From the NCBI RefSeq assembly GCF_900096955.1, contig NZ_FMYL01000003.1, forward strand, positions 1 through 64,000: a DNA stretch of 64,000 nt. Direction: 5' to 3'. This document shows positions 50,920 to 61,408 of this stretch, piece after piece; position 1 is the stretch's first letter, and each line of letters begins with the position of its first letter. This DNA is from Acinetobacter boissieri. Its GTDB lineage: Bacteria > Pseudomonadota > Gammaproteobacteria > Pseudomonadales > Moraxellaceae. Made by a program: the position numbers and the translations under genes. The notes under the pieces are model-generated. The model saw only the letters and a list, made by a program, of their open reading frames with translations. It was not told the DNA's origin and searched no databases.

Positions 50920-51948
50920 ATGACCGATATTCCATTTCTAACACCGGATATATTGCAGCAGTTAAAGCTACCTATTCCAAGCAGAGAAGGTACACCAAAA
51001 AAGCTACCAGCACTCAATTTATATCGTCCATATAAGCCAAAAGGTGAGTTGCTTGCTTATCAAAAATTATATGGCTTAGATCAATTGGTATGTGAGTATT
51101 GGCAGGGAATGATTGAACTGGCACGGTTTAAATTACATACTCAAGTATTTGCACCTAAACAGGCACCCAAAGGTACTGTATTTTTATTACATGGTTATTT
51201 AGAGCACAGCGCATTATACCAGCCATTACTGAAAGAAATTTTAGCTCAAGGTTTTAGTATTGTTACCTTCGATTTACCTGGCCACGGGTTAAGTACGGGG
51301 TCGGCTGCTAATATCGACCATTTTGACCATTACCAAGAAGTATTAGATAAGGTCTACCAATATGTGAATCATGCACCTCAGTTGCCACAGCCGTGGTTTG
51401 GTATCGGGCAAAGTACTGGCGGTGCAATTCTCATGCATCACATTTTAGAGTATGCACAACAACGAAAGAATCCTTATGTTGAGCGTGTATTGTTACTTTC
51501 GCCATTATTAAGACCTGCAAAATCTGCATGGTGGCATAATCCTGTAGGTTTAGGCATCATTCGACGTATAAAAAAACAAGTACCGAGACATTTTAGGCGT
51601 AATAATCATAACCCTGCTTTTTTACGCTTTGTGCGTTTAAAAGACCCTTTACAACCACGCATGATGGGTATGGCTTGGATTCTAGCAATGTCTAAGTGGA
51701 TGCTTGAAATGGAACAAAGACCTGCATGTCGTATTCCTGTTTGGTTGGCACAAGGCGCTTTAGATCAAACGGTAGATTGGCGTTATAATATTGAATTTGT
51801 CAGAAAAAAATTTAGATTACAAACCCTTCTTATTTTAGAAGAAGGGTCGCATCAATTAATTAATGAACGAGAAGATATTCGCTCAGCGTTAACAGGATTA
51901 ATTCCTGCTTTTTTACATGCCAAATCTAATGGTCGTATTTACCACTAA
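50920..51948 (+). CDS. Alpha/beta hydrolase, monoglyceride-lipase type
   Basis: 342 aa. Hydrolase elements in order: TVFLLHGYLEHSALYQPLLK (oxyanion), VTFDLPGHGLS, GIGQSTGGAILMHHIL (nucleophile Ser), AQGALDQTVDW (Asp) and LEEGSHQLINERE (His): serine aminopeptidase S33/lysophospholipase-like. No signal sequence, so cytoplasmic. Its end overlaps the convergent ribosomal oxygenase gene by four bases. Confidence 0.8.
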   Translation: MTDIPFLTPDILQQLKLPIPSREGTPKKLPALNLYRPYKPKGELLAYQKLYGLDQLVCEYWQGMIELARFKLHTQVFAPKQAPKGTVFLLHGYLEHSALYQPLLKEILAQGFSIVTFDLPGHGLSTGSAANIDHFDHYQEVLDKVYQYVNHAPQLPQPWFGIGQSTGGAILMHHILEYAQQRKNPYVERVLLLSPLLRPAKSAWWHNPVGLGIIRRIKKQVPRHFRRNNHNPAFLRFVRLKDPLQPRMMGMAWILAMSKWMLEMEQRPACRIPVWLAQGALDQTVDWRYNIEFVRKKFRLQTLLILEEGSHQLINEREDIRSALTGLIPAFLHAKSNGRIYH

Positions 51949-53123
51949 ACAATATCTTCTTCATCTTGTGGTGGAATAAGCATAAGTACAGCATCATTAA
52001 TGAACTGAAGCACTGATGAGATGCTGTCATGTGCTAAAATTTCGCTGTTTAGAGCCAATGTTTCACCATCTGCCAAGGCTTTTAATACGTCAGATTCAGA
52101 CAGTAACACAGTGGTCTTTTCACCGTTACCCCAAAAAGTTACTTGATCTGCTTTTGTTTGATATAAGAGGCGTGAAGCAGGGTCGACTTGTAATTGATAA
52201 CTCTCTTCAGCAACTTCTAATAAATCACTGAGCTCTAGTTCATCTGCTTCAGGAATATTGTCTGGATATTTTGGTTCAGACATCAGTTGCATAATGCCTG
52301 CATCAAAACATGTACTGTTTTTGAGAGCATCAATCAACTGCGCTTTTAAGTGTTCAAATTCAAGGGTAGACACTTCACCGATTGCAGTACTATTTTGGCG
52401 GATAACGTCAACGACAGGATTTTTAAACGCATTGTTATCTGCAAACTGATCACTCACTCGGTCAAGCATACTGGCAACGTTAGGCATACGAAAACCAAAA
52501 GAATAAGTTAAACACTCATTTTCTGCCACGCCATAGTGAGATAGTCCTGGCGGTACATAGAGTAAATCGCCCGGTTGTAGAACTTCATCAAAATGAACTT
52601 GCATGTCTGGTAAAATTTTAAGCGGTTGATTCGGGACTAAGGGAGTGTTGGCATCACACATTTGCCCCAGTTGCCAACGGCGTTCTCCGTGCCCTTGTAC
52701 TAAAAAAACATCATAAAAGTCGAAGTGTTGCCCAACCGAGCCACCTTGGGGGGCATATGAGACCATAATGTCATCTCTACGCCACTGTGGAATAAAAGAA
52801 AATTTCTTCCACATCTCTGCAAGTTCTAAACTGTGCTGATCAACGGCTTGAACCAATAAAGTCCAATATTGTGGTAACTTTTTGAAATCTTTGGCTTTGA
52901 GGGGGGAGCTTTTCGTTTGCCACTGATCGTGTGCTTTGCCTTGTTGTAAAATAAGTCGTGCAGTGACATGATCTTCGAGCGCAAGTTCTTGAATATCGCT
53001 AGGTTCAAGTAATGTGACAAGCTCAGGCAGTGCATTACGAACCAATAACGGTTTTTTTTGCCAATATTCACGAAGGAAAGTTTCAGCAGATAACCCGCCA
53101 AGAACCTTAAGTGCCTGCGACAT
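51945..53123 (-). CDS. roxA: Ribosomal protein oxygenase, JmjC/cupin (RoxA/YcfD-type)
   Basis: 392 aa. N-terminal ALKVLGGLSAETFLREYWQK, then KPLLVRNALPELVTLLEPSD, the JmjC core with iron ligands GQHFDFYDVFLVQGHGER (HxD) and PPGLSHYGVAENECLT (second His), and a C-terminal winged-helix-like part. 2-oxoglutarate/Fe(II)-dependent hydroxylase of an arginine in ribosomal protein L16 in E. coli. Convergent with the hydrolase gene; length matches the family (~373-390). Confidence 0.85.
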   Translation of the reverse strand: MSQALKVLGGLSAETFLREYWQKKPLLVRNALPELVTLLEPSDIQELALEDHVTARLILQQGKAHDQWQTKSSPLKAKDFKKLPQYWTLLVQAVDQHSLELAEMWKKFSFIPQWRRDDIMVSYAPQGGSVGQHFDFYDVFLVQGHGERRWQLGQMCDANTPLVPNQPLKILPDMQVHFDEVLQPGDLLYVPPGLSHYGVAENECLTYSFGFRMPNVASMLDRVSDQFADNNAFKNPVVDVIRQNSTAIGEVSTLEFEHLKAQLIDALKNSTCFDAGIMQLMSEPKYPDNIPEADELELSDLLEVAEESYQLQVDPASRLLYQTKADQVTFWGNGEKTTVLLSESDVLKALADGETLALNSEILAHDSISSVLQFINDAVLMLIPPQDEEDIV

Positions 53124-53204
53124 AATAATTCCATATAGTATACAAGGAGAAGATCTCGCTTATCTTAAAGCATAAGTCTACACAGATATAGCATGTGTTT
53201 GGTT

Positions 53205-53588
53205 TTACACTGCATAATCAAGCAAAATATCCATTGGTACATAGCTCAGCATAGAATAATGGCATGCACTGAGTTTAAGTTGAGGAGCAACGCCTGCTTC
53301 GTATGCTTCCACCCAACGTGTGACACAAATACACCAGTAATCGCCCGGTTGTAAGCCATTAAAGCCAATTTCAGGTACAGGTGTAATTAAATCATTACCA
53401 ATTTTTTGAGAAAAATTTAAAAACTCAGCACTCATTAATGCACACGCAGTATGCTGTCCAAGATCACTTGGTGTAGTATGGCAAAAGCCGTTACGGAAGT
53501 AGCCCGTAATTGGGTCAAAACAACAACTGGCTAAAGGCTCGTGAAAGACGTTAGATTTATTTATTTTTGGATCAGGATGAATAGACAT
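53205..53588 (-). CDS. DUF2237 family protein
   Basis: 127 aa. Conserved pattern of this family: PLASCCFDPITGYFRNGFC, TTPSDLGQHTACALMSAEFL, QPGDYWCICVTRWVEAYEAG, with several conserved Cys/His. Small cytoplasmic protein of unknown function, widely conserved in Proteobacteria. On the minus strand, reading toward roxA. Confidence 0.85.
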   Translation of the reverse strand: MSIHPDPKINKSNVFHEPLASCCFDPITGYFRNGFCHTTPSDLGQHTACALMSAEFLNFSQKIGNDLITPVPEIGFNGLQPGDYWCICVTRWVEAYEAGVAPQLKLSACHYSMLSYVPMDILLDYAV

Positions 53589-53674
53589 AAAGGCTCGAAT
53601 TACACGTTTGAGTTAAAATGAAGATGATAATATTTTTTACCCATCTCTTATACTAAAGATACTAACGTTTTTAC

Positions 53675-53693
53675 ATATCTTGGTCTAAGATAT
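53675..53693. promoter_or_regulatory. Inverted repeat before pgk
   Basis: ATATCTT-GGTCT-AAGATAT, a perfect 7-bp inverted repeat 39 bases before the pgk start, in an otherwise AT-rich leader. Could be an operator; no known consensus assigned. Confidence 0.35.
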
Positions 53694-53731
53694 ATTACAT
53701 TGAAGATCAAATAATACTAGGGAGTAATACA

Positions 53732-54916
53732 ATGACATTTCAACGCATGACAGATCTTGATTTACAAGGAAAGCGTGTTCTTATTCGTGAAGACTTAAAT
53801 GTACCGGTTAAACAAGGACAAATTACCAGTGACGCGCGTTTGCGTGCTGCGCTTCCAACAATTAAAACAGCACTACAAAAAGGTGCTGCTGTCATGGTGT
53901 GTTCGCATTTAGGCCGTCCTGTAGAAGGTGAGCCAAAAGCCGAGCAGTCTTTAGCACCAGTTGCTGCTTATTTGTCTGAAGCATTAGGGCAGACCGTTCG
54001 TTTAGAAACAGACTACTTAGACGGCGTTGAAGTGGAAGCAGGGCAAGTCGTATTACTTGAAAATGTTCGTTTTAACCACGGTGAAAAGAAAAACAGTGCA
54101 GAGCTTGCGCAAAAATATGCCAATCTGTGTGACGTATTTGTCATGGATGCATTTGGTACAGCACATCGTGCTGAAGCATCGACAGAAGGTGTTGCACGTT
54201 TAGCACCAAGCGCTGTAGCAGGGCCATTATTGGCCACTGAGCTTGATGCACTTGGCCGTGCTTTAAAAACACCAGCAAAGCCGATGGTTGCGATTGTTGC
54301 AGGTTCAAAAGTATCGACTAAACTAGATGTTTTAAACTCTTTATCTACTGTATGCGATCAATTGATTGTTGGTGGTGGTATTGCCAATACCTTCCTTGCA
54401 GCAGCAGGCTATAATGTGGGTAAATCACTGTATGAGCCAAGCCTGATTGATACTGCAAAAGAAATTGCAGCAAAGGTTAGTGTTCCTTTACCTGTAGATG
54501 TTGTGGTTGCAGATGCATCAGATATTGGTAGTGACTTCATGGGTTTTGTGTCAAATAGTAAAGCGATTGTGAAAAAAGTCGCTGATGTGACTGAAAATGA
54601 TATGATCTTAGATGTAGGCCCAGAAACAGCAGCTACATTTGCACATTTACTGCAAACAGCTAAAACCATTTTATGGAATGGGCCAGTGGGTGTGTTTGAA
54701 GTAGAGCAATTCGGTGAAGGAACAAAAGCGTTATCTTTAGCGATTGCAAACAGTGAAGCATTTTCAATTGCAGGCGGAGGTGATACATTGGCCGCCATTG
54801 ATCAATACAACGTTGCAGCAAATATTAGCTATATTTCAACTGGCGGTGGTGCATTCTTAGAGTTTGTAGAAGGCAAGACCTTGCCAGCCGTTGCAGCTTT
54901 GTTAGATCGCAGTTAA
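53732..54916 (+). CDS. pgk: Phosphoglycerate kinase
   Basis: 394 aa, GGGAG ahead of ATG. Glycolytic/gluconeogenic transfer of phosphate between 1,3-bisphosphoglycerate and ADP. Motifs: [68 protein letters not shown] and [10 protein letters not shown], with [17 protein letters not shown] near the C-terminus. Full length. Followed after 16 bp by a small lipoprotein gene. Confidence 0.97.
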   Translation: MTFQRMTDLDLQGKRVLIREDLNVPVKQGQITSDARLRAALPTIKTALQKGAAVMVCSHLGRPVEGEPKAEQSLAPVAAYLSEALGQTVRLETDYLDGVEVEAGQVVLLENVRFNHGEKKNSAELAQKYANLCDVFVMDAFGTAHRAEASTEGVARLAPSAVAGPLLATELDALGRALKTPAKPMVAIVAGSKVSTKLDVLNSLSTVCDQLIVGGGIANTFLAAAGYNVGKSLYEPSLIDTAKEIAAKVSVPLPVDVVVADASDIGSDFMGFVSNSKAIVKKVADVTENDMILDVGPETAATFAHLLQTAKTILWNGPVGVFEVEQFGEGTKALSLAIANSEAFSIAGGGDTLAAIDQYNVAANISYISTGGGAFLEFVEGKTLPAVAALLDRS

Positions 54917-54932
54917 TGTAAAAGGATAAGTA

Positions 54933-55154
54933 ATGAACAGTAAAGTACTCGTAATGATTGCAATGGTTACACCACTCATGTTTGGTTGTGCAAAAAAAGT
55001 GGATGAAAAAGCGCATACAGAAGCAACAGCTTCAGCAGCAACGCCGTCCGCTACAACAAGTGCAGATCAACAAGCAAAAATTGATGCATTAGATAAGCCT
55101 GTACTTGATGAAAAATATACAGGTACAGCATCTACGGTGACACCAAGCCATTAA
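54933..55154 (+). CDS. Small lipoprotein
   Basis: 73 aa, AAAGGA ahead of ATG. Signal SKVLVMIAMVTPLMFGC with lipobox MFGC; the mature ~54 residues are Ala/Thr/Ser-rich and probably unstructured. Too short for function assignment. A terminator follows. Confidence 0.7.
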   Translation: MNSKVLVMIAMVTPLMFGCAKKVDEKAHTEATASAATPSATTSADQQAKIDALDKPVLDEKYTGTASTVTPSH

Positions 55155-55169
55155 GCGTACTTTTGCCTT

Positions 55170-55205
55170 AAAAAAACCTGTAACTTTTAAGTTGCAGGTT
55201 TTTTT
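55170..55205 (+). terminator. Terminator after pgk and lipoprotein
   Basis: AAAAAACCTGTAAC and GTTGCAGGTTTTTT pair around TTTTAA, followed by T-run. Confidence 0.85.
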
Positions 55206-55257
55206 ATGATACCTATAAAATAGCCTAAGAAAATATAATCATAATTTAAGGAAAAAC

Positions 55258-56124
55258 ATGTTACTTATTTTTCTAGCTGCACTATGCAGTGTTGGAGTAT
55301 CCCTTATTGTTAAAAAATATCTCAGCCAAGGATTAAATATTTTAGCAATCATTACATGGAATTATGCAGTTGCATCACTTTTATGTTTTTTGTGGTTTAA
55401 ACCAGACATGGCACATTTAATACCGCAAAATGTACCATGGTGGCTTATTGTATTATTGGGCGCGTTACTGCCAAGTATCTTTTTTGCATTGTCTAAGTCA
55501 CTACAACACGCAGGCATGATTAAAACTGAAATTGTACAGCGTTTATCAGTGGTACTGTCCATTTTAGCAGCGTACATCGTATTTAATGAAAGTATGTCAG
55601 CACTTAAATTCTGTGGTTTTACGATTGGAGTAGTTGCAGTCGTGTTGATGGTCTTACAAAAGACATCCATGTCACAACCCAATCTGTCTAGTAAAGGTAT
55701 TTGGGCGTTGGTCGCAGTATGGGTAGGCTATGCATTGGTCGATATTTTGCTGAAGTATAATAGCCGTTTAGGCTTAGGTTTTGCGATCAGTTTAAATTTA
55801 ATATTTGTTTTCGCTGGTATGCTTTCGTTGTTAGCAACCTTTATTAAAGCCAAAAAACAGCTTTTAAAGTGGCAAAATATTTGCGCAGGGCTCATTGTTG
55901 GCATGCTGAACTTTGCAAATATTGCATTGTATGTCAATGCACACCGAGCATTGCACGACAGCCCAGCGATTGTTTTTGCATCTATGAATATACTGGTTGT
56001 CGTATTCGGTGTCATGAGTGGTGTTGTTTTATTTAAAGAAAAGCTCACGCCACGTTTAAGCTTAAGTGTAACAATGGCTATTGTGGCGGTGCTTTGTTTA
56101 ATGTTGGCGATGAAACCAAGTTGA
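55258..56124 (+). CDS. EamA-family membrane transporter
   Basis: 288 aa, AAGGAA ahead of ATG. Ten hydrophobic segments in two halves (LLIFLAALCSVGVSLIV ... LIVGMLNFANIALYV ... LSLSVTMAIVAVLCLML), as in the drug/metabolite transporter family; the second half has the conserved VFASMNILVVVFGVMSGVV and FKEKLT. Substrate unknown. Convergent with the nitroreductase gene. Confidence 0.8.
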   Translation: MLLIFLAALCSVGVSLIVKKYLSQGLNILAIITWNYAVASLLCFLWFKPDMAHLIPQNVPWWLIVLLGALLPSIFFALSKSLQHAGMIKTEIVQRLSVVLSILAAYIVFNESMSALKFCGFTIGVVAVVLMVLQKTSMSQPNLSSKGIWALVAVWVGYALVDILLKYNSRLGLGFAISLNLIFVFAGMLSLLATFIKAKKQLLKWQNICAGLIVGMLNFANIALYVNAHRALHDSPAIVFASMNILVVVFGVMSGVVLFKEKLTPRLSLSVTMAIVAVLCLMLAMKPS

Positions 56125-56128
56125 ATAA

Positions 56129-56782
56129 TTATAGTGTGGTAAAAATATATTTATCTTGAAAACGTGCTTTAGGTAAAGTGGCATTGCTATCTGCCTCGCT
56201 ACGATAGCCTAAAGTCACCACAACAGAGGGTCTGAGGCCTTGTTGTTCTAGTTCAAATTCATCAGATATTATTTTTTCATCAAAACCACCAATTGGTGTG
56301 GCATCAATCCCTTCAGCACCTGCTGCTAAAAGTAGTTGACCTAATGCAATAAAAGTTTGATTCTCTAACCATTGATCTAAGTTTTGTAGTTCATTACGGT
56401 ATAAATTAACATAACCTGAACGGCCTTTGGCCTGAGCTTGTTTGGCTTCGGTGCTTTTAAAGCGCCCAGATCTGTCTTCTTGCTCTAATAATTGTGCTAA
56501 ATGATCTTCTGTCACATCTGTGCGAGTGCATAGAATGAGTGTGTGAGATGCATTTAGAACTTTGGCTGCATTGCTTTCGTACATGCCACCCATAGACAGT
56601 GCGACACGATGCTTTGCTACAGGCGTTTGTGCAATATAAACATGCCATGGTTGAATGTTGACAGAAGATGGCGTTAGGCGTAACACTTCAAGTAATTTTA
56701 AAAAATCTGCTTCGGCAATCACTTTGTCTGAATCATAAGCTTTGGTGGTATAGCGTGTTTGAGCAACTTCTAAAATATCCAT
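56129..56782 (-). CDS. NAD(P)H-dependent nitroreductase (NfsB-like)
   Basis: 217 aa. FMN-binding RYTTKAYDSDKV, LTPSSVNIQPWHVYIAQ, and LLAAGAEGIDATPIGGFDEK: the NfsB/FRase I subgroup. Reduces nitroaromatics and quinones. Minus strand, convergent with the EamA gene, followed on the other side by ~210 bp leading to cysD. Confidence 0.85.
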   Translation of the reverse strand: MDILEVAQTRYTTKAYDSDKVIAEADFLKLLEVLRLTPSSVNIQPWHVYIAQTPVAKHRVALSMGGMYESNAAKVLNASHTLILCTRTDVTEDHLAQLLEQEDRSGRFKSTEAKQAQAKGRSGYVNLYRNELQNLDQWLENQTFIALGQLLLAAGAEGIDATPIGGFDEKIISDEFELEQQGLRPSVVVTLGYRSEADSNATLPKARFQDKYIFTTL

Positions 56783-56997
56783 GTGTTATTTTCCAATAAA
56801 ACGAATGTTCTGTTATAACAAAAAAAGGAAGCCATTGCCTTTAAATGCTTTAGAAAAAAGCGTTAATTTTTGCAACAGACTAAAGCATAAAAATTGATTT
56901 AGTTATGTGAAAATCGTTATAACTCGCTTAGGTACGCAGGCCTTAGAAGCGTGATAACATAGTTTATTAACATTTTGCATTAAGCTGAGTAATATTG

Positions 56998-57906
56998 ATG
57001 ACTGAGGAAAGATTAACTCACCTGAAACAGCTTGAAGCTGAAAGTATTCATATCATTCGTGAAGTGGCTGCAGAGTTTGAAAACCCTGTGATGTTATATT
57101 CGATTGGTAAAGATTCGGCTGTGATGTTGCATTTGGCGATGAAAGCCTTTTATCCAGCAAAATTGCCTTTTCCCCTAATGCATGTCAATACAGGCTGGAA
57201 GTTTAAAGACATGATCACTTTTCGTGATGATATGGTCAAAAAACACGGCTTGGAACTGATTGAACATAAAAATCTAGAGGGAATGGCTGCCAACATTAAC
57301 CCGTTTGATCATGGTAGCTCAAAATATACTGACATCATGAAAACGCAAGCCTTAAAGCAAGCACTCGATAAGTATAAATTTGATGCAGCCTTTGGTGGCG
57401 CACGCCGTGATGAAGAAAAATCTCGTGCCAAAGAGCGTGTATATTCTTTTCGTGACAGCAAACACCGTTGGGACCCTAAAAATCAGCGTCCAGAGCTGTG
57501 GAATATCTACAATGGTAAAGTCAATAAGGATGAAAGTATTCGAGTTTTTCCACTGTCGAATTGGACAGAGCTTGATATTTGGCAATATATCTACCTAGAG
57601 CAAATTCCAATTGTACCGCTATACTATTCAGCAAAACGTCCAGTGGTTGAGCGTGATGGTACACTCATTATGATTGATGATGAGCGTTTTCCATTACGTG
57701 AAGGTGAAACTCCAACGTTAAAGCCAGTACGTTTTCGTACACTCGGTTGTTATCCACTCACAGGTGCAGTTGAATCAAGTGCAGACACCTTACCAGATAT
57801 CATTCAAGAAATGCTTTTAACCACCAGTTCAGAACGCCAAGGCCGTATGATTGATCATGATGAAGCAGGGTCAATGGAAAAGAAAAAGCAAGAAGGTTAT
57901 TTTTAA
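56998..57906 (+). CDS. cysD: Sulfate adenylyltransferase subunit 2
   Basis: 302 aa from ATG 56998 (a TTG directly before it is in frame). ATP pyrophosphatase of the assimilatory sulfate pathway: PP-loop [57 protein letters not shown], and [16 protein letters not shown]. Forms the ATP sulfurylase with CysN, encoded 17 bp downstream. Confidence 0.95.
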   Translation: MTEERLTHLKQLEAESIHIIREVAAEFENPVMLYSIGKDSAVMLHLAMKAFYPAKLPFPLMHVNTGWKFKDMITFRDDMVKKHGLELIEHKNLEGMAANINPFDHGSSKYTDIMKTQALKQALDKYKFDAAFGGARRDEEKSRAKERVYSFRDSKHRWDPKNQRPELWNIYNGKVNKDESIRVFPLSNWTELDIWQYIYLEQIPIVPLYYSAKRPVVERDGTLIMIDDERFPLREGETPTLKPVRFRTLGCYPLTGAVESSADTLPDIIQEMLLTTSSERQGRMIDHDEAGSMEKKKQEGYF

Positions 57907-57923
57907 TTTAGTGGAGTAAACAC

Positions 57924-59534
57924 ATGTCGCATCAGTCCGAGCTGATCAGCCAGGATATTTTGGCATATCTAAAACAGCATGAACAAAAAGACTTACTTCG
58001 CTTTTTAACGTGTGGCAATGTCGATGACGGAAAAAGTACCCTCATTGGTCGTTTGTTACATGATTCAAAAATGATTTACGAAGACCAACTTGAAGCCGTT
58101 AAACGTGACAGTAAAAAATCAGGTACACAAGGTGAAAAAATTGACCTTGCACTGTTGGTTGATGGTTTGCAAGCAGAACGAGAACAAGGCATTACCATTG
58201 ATGTTGCGTATCGTTACTTTTCAACTGATAAACGTAAATTTATCATTGCAGATACGCCTGGGCATGAGCAATATACTCGCAACATGGCTACAGGTGCATC
58301 GACTTGCGACTTGGCAGTAATTTTAATTGATGCACGTTATGGTGTACAAACGCAGACGCGTCGTCATACGTTTATTGCGGCGCTGTTAGGTATTCGTCAC
58401 ATTGTTGTTGCGATTAATAAAATGGATTTAGTTGGCTTTGATGAAGCGAAGTTTAAGCAAATTCAAGCAGACTACCATGCATTTATTCAACACCTTGGAC
58501 AACGTGCCCCTAAAAATATTCATTTTGTACCCATCTCAGCACTTGACGGTGACAATGTTGTCAATGTTTCTGAGCATACGCCGTGGTATCAGGGTCAAAC
58601 CTTGATGAGTATTTTAGAAACAGTACAGATTGCACAAGATACCACACAGCAAGATTTTCGTTTCCCTGTACAGTATGTGAACCGACCGAACCTAGACTTT
58701 CGTGGTTTTGCAGGAACAATTGCACTGGGTTCAGTAAAAGTAAATGATGACATTGTGGTATTGCCTTCTGGTCAGCGTAGTAAGGTTAAAGAAATCGTCA
58801 CGTATGATGGTTCATTGCCTCAAGCAGGTATAGGGCAAGCAGTTACTTTAACACTGCATGATGAAATTGATGTGAGCCGTGGTGATGTGATTACCCATGT
58901 AGAGGCTAGACCACATATTTCACGTGCAGTACGTGCAACTGTGGTGTGGATGGCAGATCAGCCATTGGTTGAAGGTAAACTGTATAATGTCAAAGTAGGT
59001 ACACAAAATGTACCTGCCAAAGTCAGCCAAATTCATCATCGCATTGACGTAAACACTCTAGCACAGGGTGATGCTCATGGTGCTGTAGAGCTAAATGGTA
59101 TTGCTGATATTACAGTAGAATTTGACCGTGCAGTCGTGTTTGATGAATATATCAATAGTCGTCATACAGGTAGCTTTATTTTTATTGATCGCTTAACCAA
59201 TGTTACTGTTGGTGCTGCGATGATTGAGCATACTGCCCAGTTATCACAACAAGGGACAGTAACGGCTACAGAGCGTGCAGCACGTTTAGGGCAAAAGCCA
59301 GTGGTATTGGCCTTAAATACGGTGTTAATTCAAGATAAGACACTTGAGCGTGCTTTGCTTAATGAAGGCATAGTGGCTTTGGTGGTAGATCAATTAGATA
59401 CTTTAGTCGTGCTCAAACAAACAGGCCTTGTGCTTTTAGTTGATGAAGCACATAGCGCACAAGCAGACGGCGTGATTCAAACACAACGTCTTGAAGATGC
59501 ACTGAAGCATATTAAAAATGCTGTTTTACTTTAA
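57924..59534 (+). CDS. cysN: Sulfate adenylyltransferase subunit 1 with degenerate C-terminal extension
   Basis: 536 aa; the GTPase part matches CysN (E. coli 475 aa): [69 protein letters not shown], and [20 protein letters not shown]. The extra ~85 C-terminal residues ([20 protein letters not shown] and on) align in position with the APS-kinase (CysC) domain of CysNC fusions but have no P-loop, so they would be inactive. GTP hydrolysis drives APS synthesis with CysD. The APS kinase must be encoded elsewhere. Confidence 0.9.
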   Translation: MSHQSELISQDILAYLKQHEQKDLLRFLTCGNVDDGKSTLIGRLLHDSKMIYEDQLEAVKRDSKKSGTQGEKIDLALLVDGLQAEREQGITIDVAYRYFSTDKRKFIIADTPGHEQYTRNMATGASTCDLAVILIDARYGVQTQTRRHTFIAALLGIRHIVVAINKMDLVGFDEAKFKQIQADYHAFIQHLGQRAPKNIHFVPISALDGDNVVNVSEHTPWYQGQTLMSILETVQIAQDTTQQDFRFPVQYVNRPNLDFRGFAGTIALGSVKVNDDIVVLPSGQRSKVKEIVTYDGSLPQAGIGQAVTLTLHDEIDVSRGDVITHVEARPHISRAVRATVVWMADQPLVEGKLYNVKVGTQNVPAKVSQIHHRIDVNTLAQGDAHGAVELNGIADITVEFDRAVVFDEYINSRHTGSFIFIDRLTNVTVGAAMIEHTAQLSQQGTVTATERAARLGQKPVVLALNTVLIQDKTLERALLNEGIVALVVDQLDTLVVLKQTGLVLLVDEAHSAQADGVIQTQRLEDALKHIKNAVLL

Positions 59535-59551
59535 TATAGTGTTTAGATTTT

Positions 59552-59592
59552 AAAATATGCCCTTATCGTTTTACGATTGAGGGCATTTTATT
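59552..59592. terminator. Terminator between cysN and hipB
   Basis: AAAATATGCCCT and AGGGCATTTT pair around a central stem-loop (ATCG/CGAT), usable from both sides of the convergent pair. Confidence 0.75.
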
Positions 59593-59896
59593 TATTACCA
59601 TGAAGTACTTTATCAATAATATGCGCATGTGTAGGTATTAAACCTGTTTTCAATCCGAGTGGTTTAAATACTTTATCTAACACTTGTTGTGTTTGGTGGC
59701 CTTGGTTTTGCTCAATATTGGTTAATGTTCGTCTGCTTACATTAACTAAGGTTGCATATTGTTGCTGTGTTAATCCCAATATAGATTTGCGTAAATACTG
59801 TAGAAGCTCACCTTGTGAGAGCTGACCTGTTAAATATTGAATGTAGGTTTGAATAAGTAATTGCTGACGGTCTTCGGTTGGAATACGTGTGCTCAT
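59588..59896 (-). CDS. hipB: HipB-like antitoxin/HTH regulator
   Basis: 102 aa from ATG at 59896, overlapping the hipA stop (ATGA). XRE helix-turn-helix: LGLTQQQYATLVNVSRRTLT, NIEQNQGHQTQQVLDKVF. HipB binds HipA and represses the operon. Gene order is hipA then hipB here, reverse of the usual hipBA. Confidence 0.8.
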   Translation of the reverse strand: MSTRIPTEDRQQLLIQTYIQYLTGQLSQGELLQYLRKSILGLTQQQYATLVNVSRRTLTNIEQNQGHQTQQVLDKVFKPLGLKTGLIPTHAHIIDKVLHGNK

Positions 59897-61239
59897 AAAA
59901 GTTGCCACCGTTTTAATTTATTTTCAGTATAACTAAGACCTAATACAGGCATGTCAATGATCTGATGAGGTACACCACGATCAATTAAGTTTTGTTTGAT
60001 TCCGACCAAACGCTGTGCCAAATCTTTAAGGGCTTGCATAGATTTTTCAGGCGGGCAGTGTTTTCCTAAATGTTGGCAGATTTCAGCCCATCGATATTCA
60101 CCACCTTCTTCATATGGGCTTCCCCAAGACGTAGAGCGAATAATTCCTTCAGGGTCTGCTTTCATTGGCGCAAAATCATAAATCGGGGCAAGTTGAACAG
60201 CATCGGCAGACTTTAAAAAAGAGGTATTACGGCCGTGATTGTCTGAATTACCAAAAATAATATTAAGTAAATCGCGTTGTAGCCACTCACAGATAAAGTC
60301 TGAACTCTTAAATGTTGAGTCAATGGTTTTTAATATCTGACATAAGGATTCAATTACTTCAAAATGATTGAGATAACTTCCCGCAGGGCAATTTAAAACA
60401 GAATATACCGATTCAAGCCCACGGCGTTGCCACTGTTGATCTATCCAAACCGTATCAAAACGAGGTAGCCATAGGGAGGGATAGTGTTCTCCTTCAATCA
60501 ATTTCATCTGTTTGACATCAATGGTATTAAACCCCAAATCTGCTAGGGCATGATAATAGTGGTATTCCGCTCTTAAAATATTACAATCTATTTCTGTACG
60601 CTGATTTCTAGGGAATTTGACTAAATAATGCAGGTCAGGCTGATCAAAACGTTCTTGAAAGGTATCAATCCACACTTTTTCATCTGATGAAAATCGAATA
60701 AGTAATTTGGGTGCTTCACCACCTGCACCTGTAGCACCACCACTAATTGCCCCCATTTGCTGTGCATACTCTAAAAAGTCACTATGGCGGTTTGCGACAT
60801 CGCTAAGTTCAAATGTTCTTAAATGCAACGTTGAGTTTGGGTCTTTTATAGGAATAGACTCTTTAATACGTAAATGACCAACAGGTGCAATCACACCTTT
60901 TTCTAATAAGATGCTGTCTTGTTGCTGTGAGGTATAGTGTTGTAATTGTAGGTGATTAATCCAATAACGTCGTGCAGCACCAGAGGGTACAAGATCATCT
61001 AAAAAGCCAAACCAATGTTTGTTTTCATGCTGTACCATCATTTGTACAGGTAAAGATAAACTACAGGCATAGTAGTTGCGTTGTTCTAAGTATTCAATGG
61101 CATAATCTAAAGCATACTCTAAGCGTGCCACACTACTTGAACCTTTTTCTGGTTCACTCAGATACAGACTTGCAATATCTTGCCATGTTGTTTGATGAAT
61201 TAAGGCTTGAACAGTGAGTATTTTCATTGTTTTGGTCAT
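59893..61239 (-). CDS. hipA: HipA-like serine/threonine kinase toxin
   Basis: 448 aa from ATG 61239; other in-frame ATGs lie at 61245 and 61227. HipA kinase features: GHLRIKESIPIKD, GATGAGGEAPKLLIRF (nucleotide part), catalytic IFGNSDNHGRNTSFL (D and N of the loop), APIYDFAPMKADP (DF-type metal site). In known cases HipA phosphorylates glutamyl-tRNA synthetase and induces dormancy; the target here is unknown. First gene of a two-gene leftward operon with hipB. Confidence 0.85.
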   Translation of the reverse strand: MTKTMKILTVQALIHQTTWQDIASLYLSEPEKGSSSVARLEYALDYAIEYLEQRNYYACSLSLPVQMMVQHENKHWFGFLDDLVPSGAARRYWINHLQLQHYTSQQQDSILLEKGVIAPVGHLRIKESIPIKDPNSTLHLRTFELSDVANRHSDFLEYAQQMGAISGGATGAGGEAPKLLIRFSSDEKVWIDTFQERFDQPDLHYLVKFPRNQRTEIDCNILRAEYHYYHALADLGFNTIDVKQMKLIEGEHYPSLWLPRFDTVWIDQQWQRRGLESVYSVLNCPAGSYLNHFEVIESLCQILKTIDSTFKSSDFICEWLQRDLLNIIFGNSDNHGRNTSFLKSADAVQLAPIYDFAPMKADPEGIIRSTSWGSPYEEGGEYRWAEICQHLGKHCPPEKSMQALKDLAQRLVGIKQNLIDRGVPHQIIDMPVLGLSYTENKLKRWQLL

Positions 61240-61341
61240 GCGCATATATTTTCTCAAAATTAACACAAAAACGCCAAATTGAGTAAATTTTTGCGCATAA
61301 AGTTTGTTTATTCACATAAATGCGCAAAATTATGCGCATAA
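61239..61341 (-). promoter_or_regulatory. hipAB promoter region with four TGCGCA sites
   Basis: TGCGCA occurs at 61239, 61292, 61321 and 61333; the last is in the palindrome TATGCGCATA. Clustering over ~100 bases next to an XRE regulator gene fits multiple HipB operators. The first overlaps the hipA start. Confidence 0.55.
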
Positions 61342-61408
61342 GCTTATGAGCTGTCATATTTATTCTGTACTGTTAAGTTTTATTGCAATAAACAGAGGTG
61401 TTTTTAAT

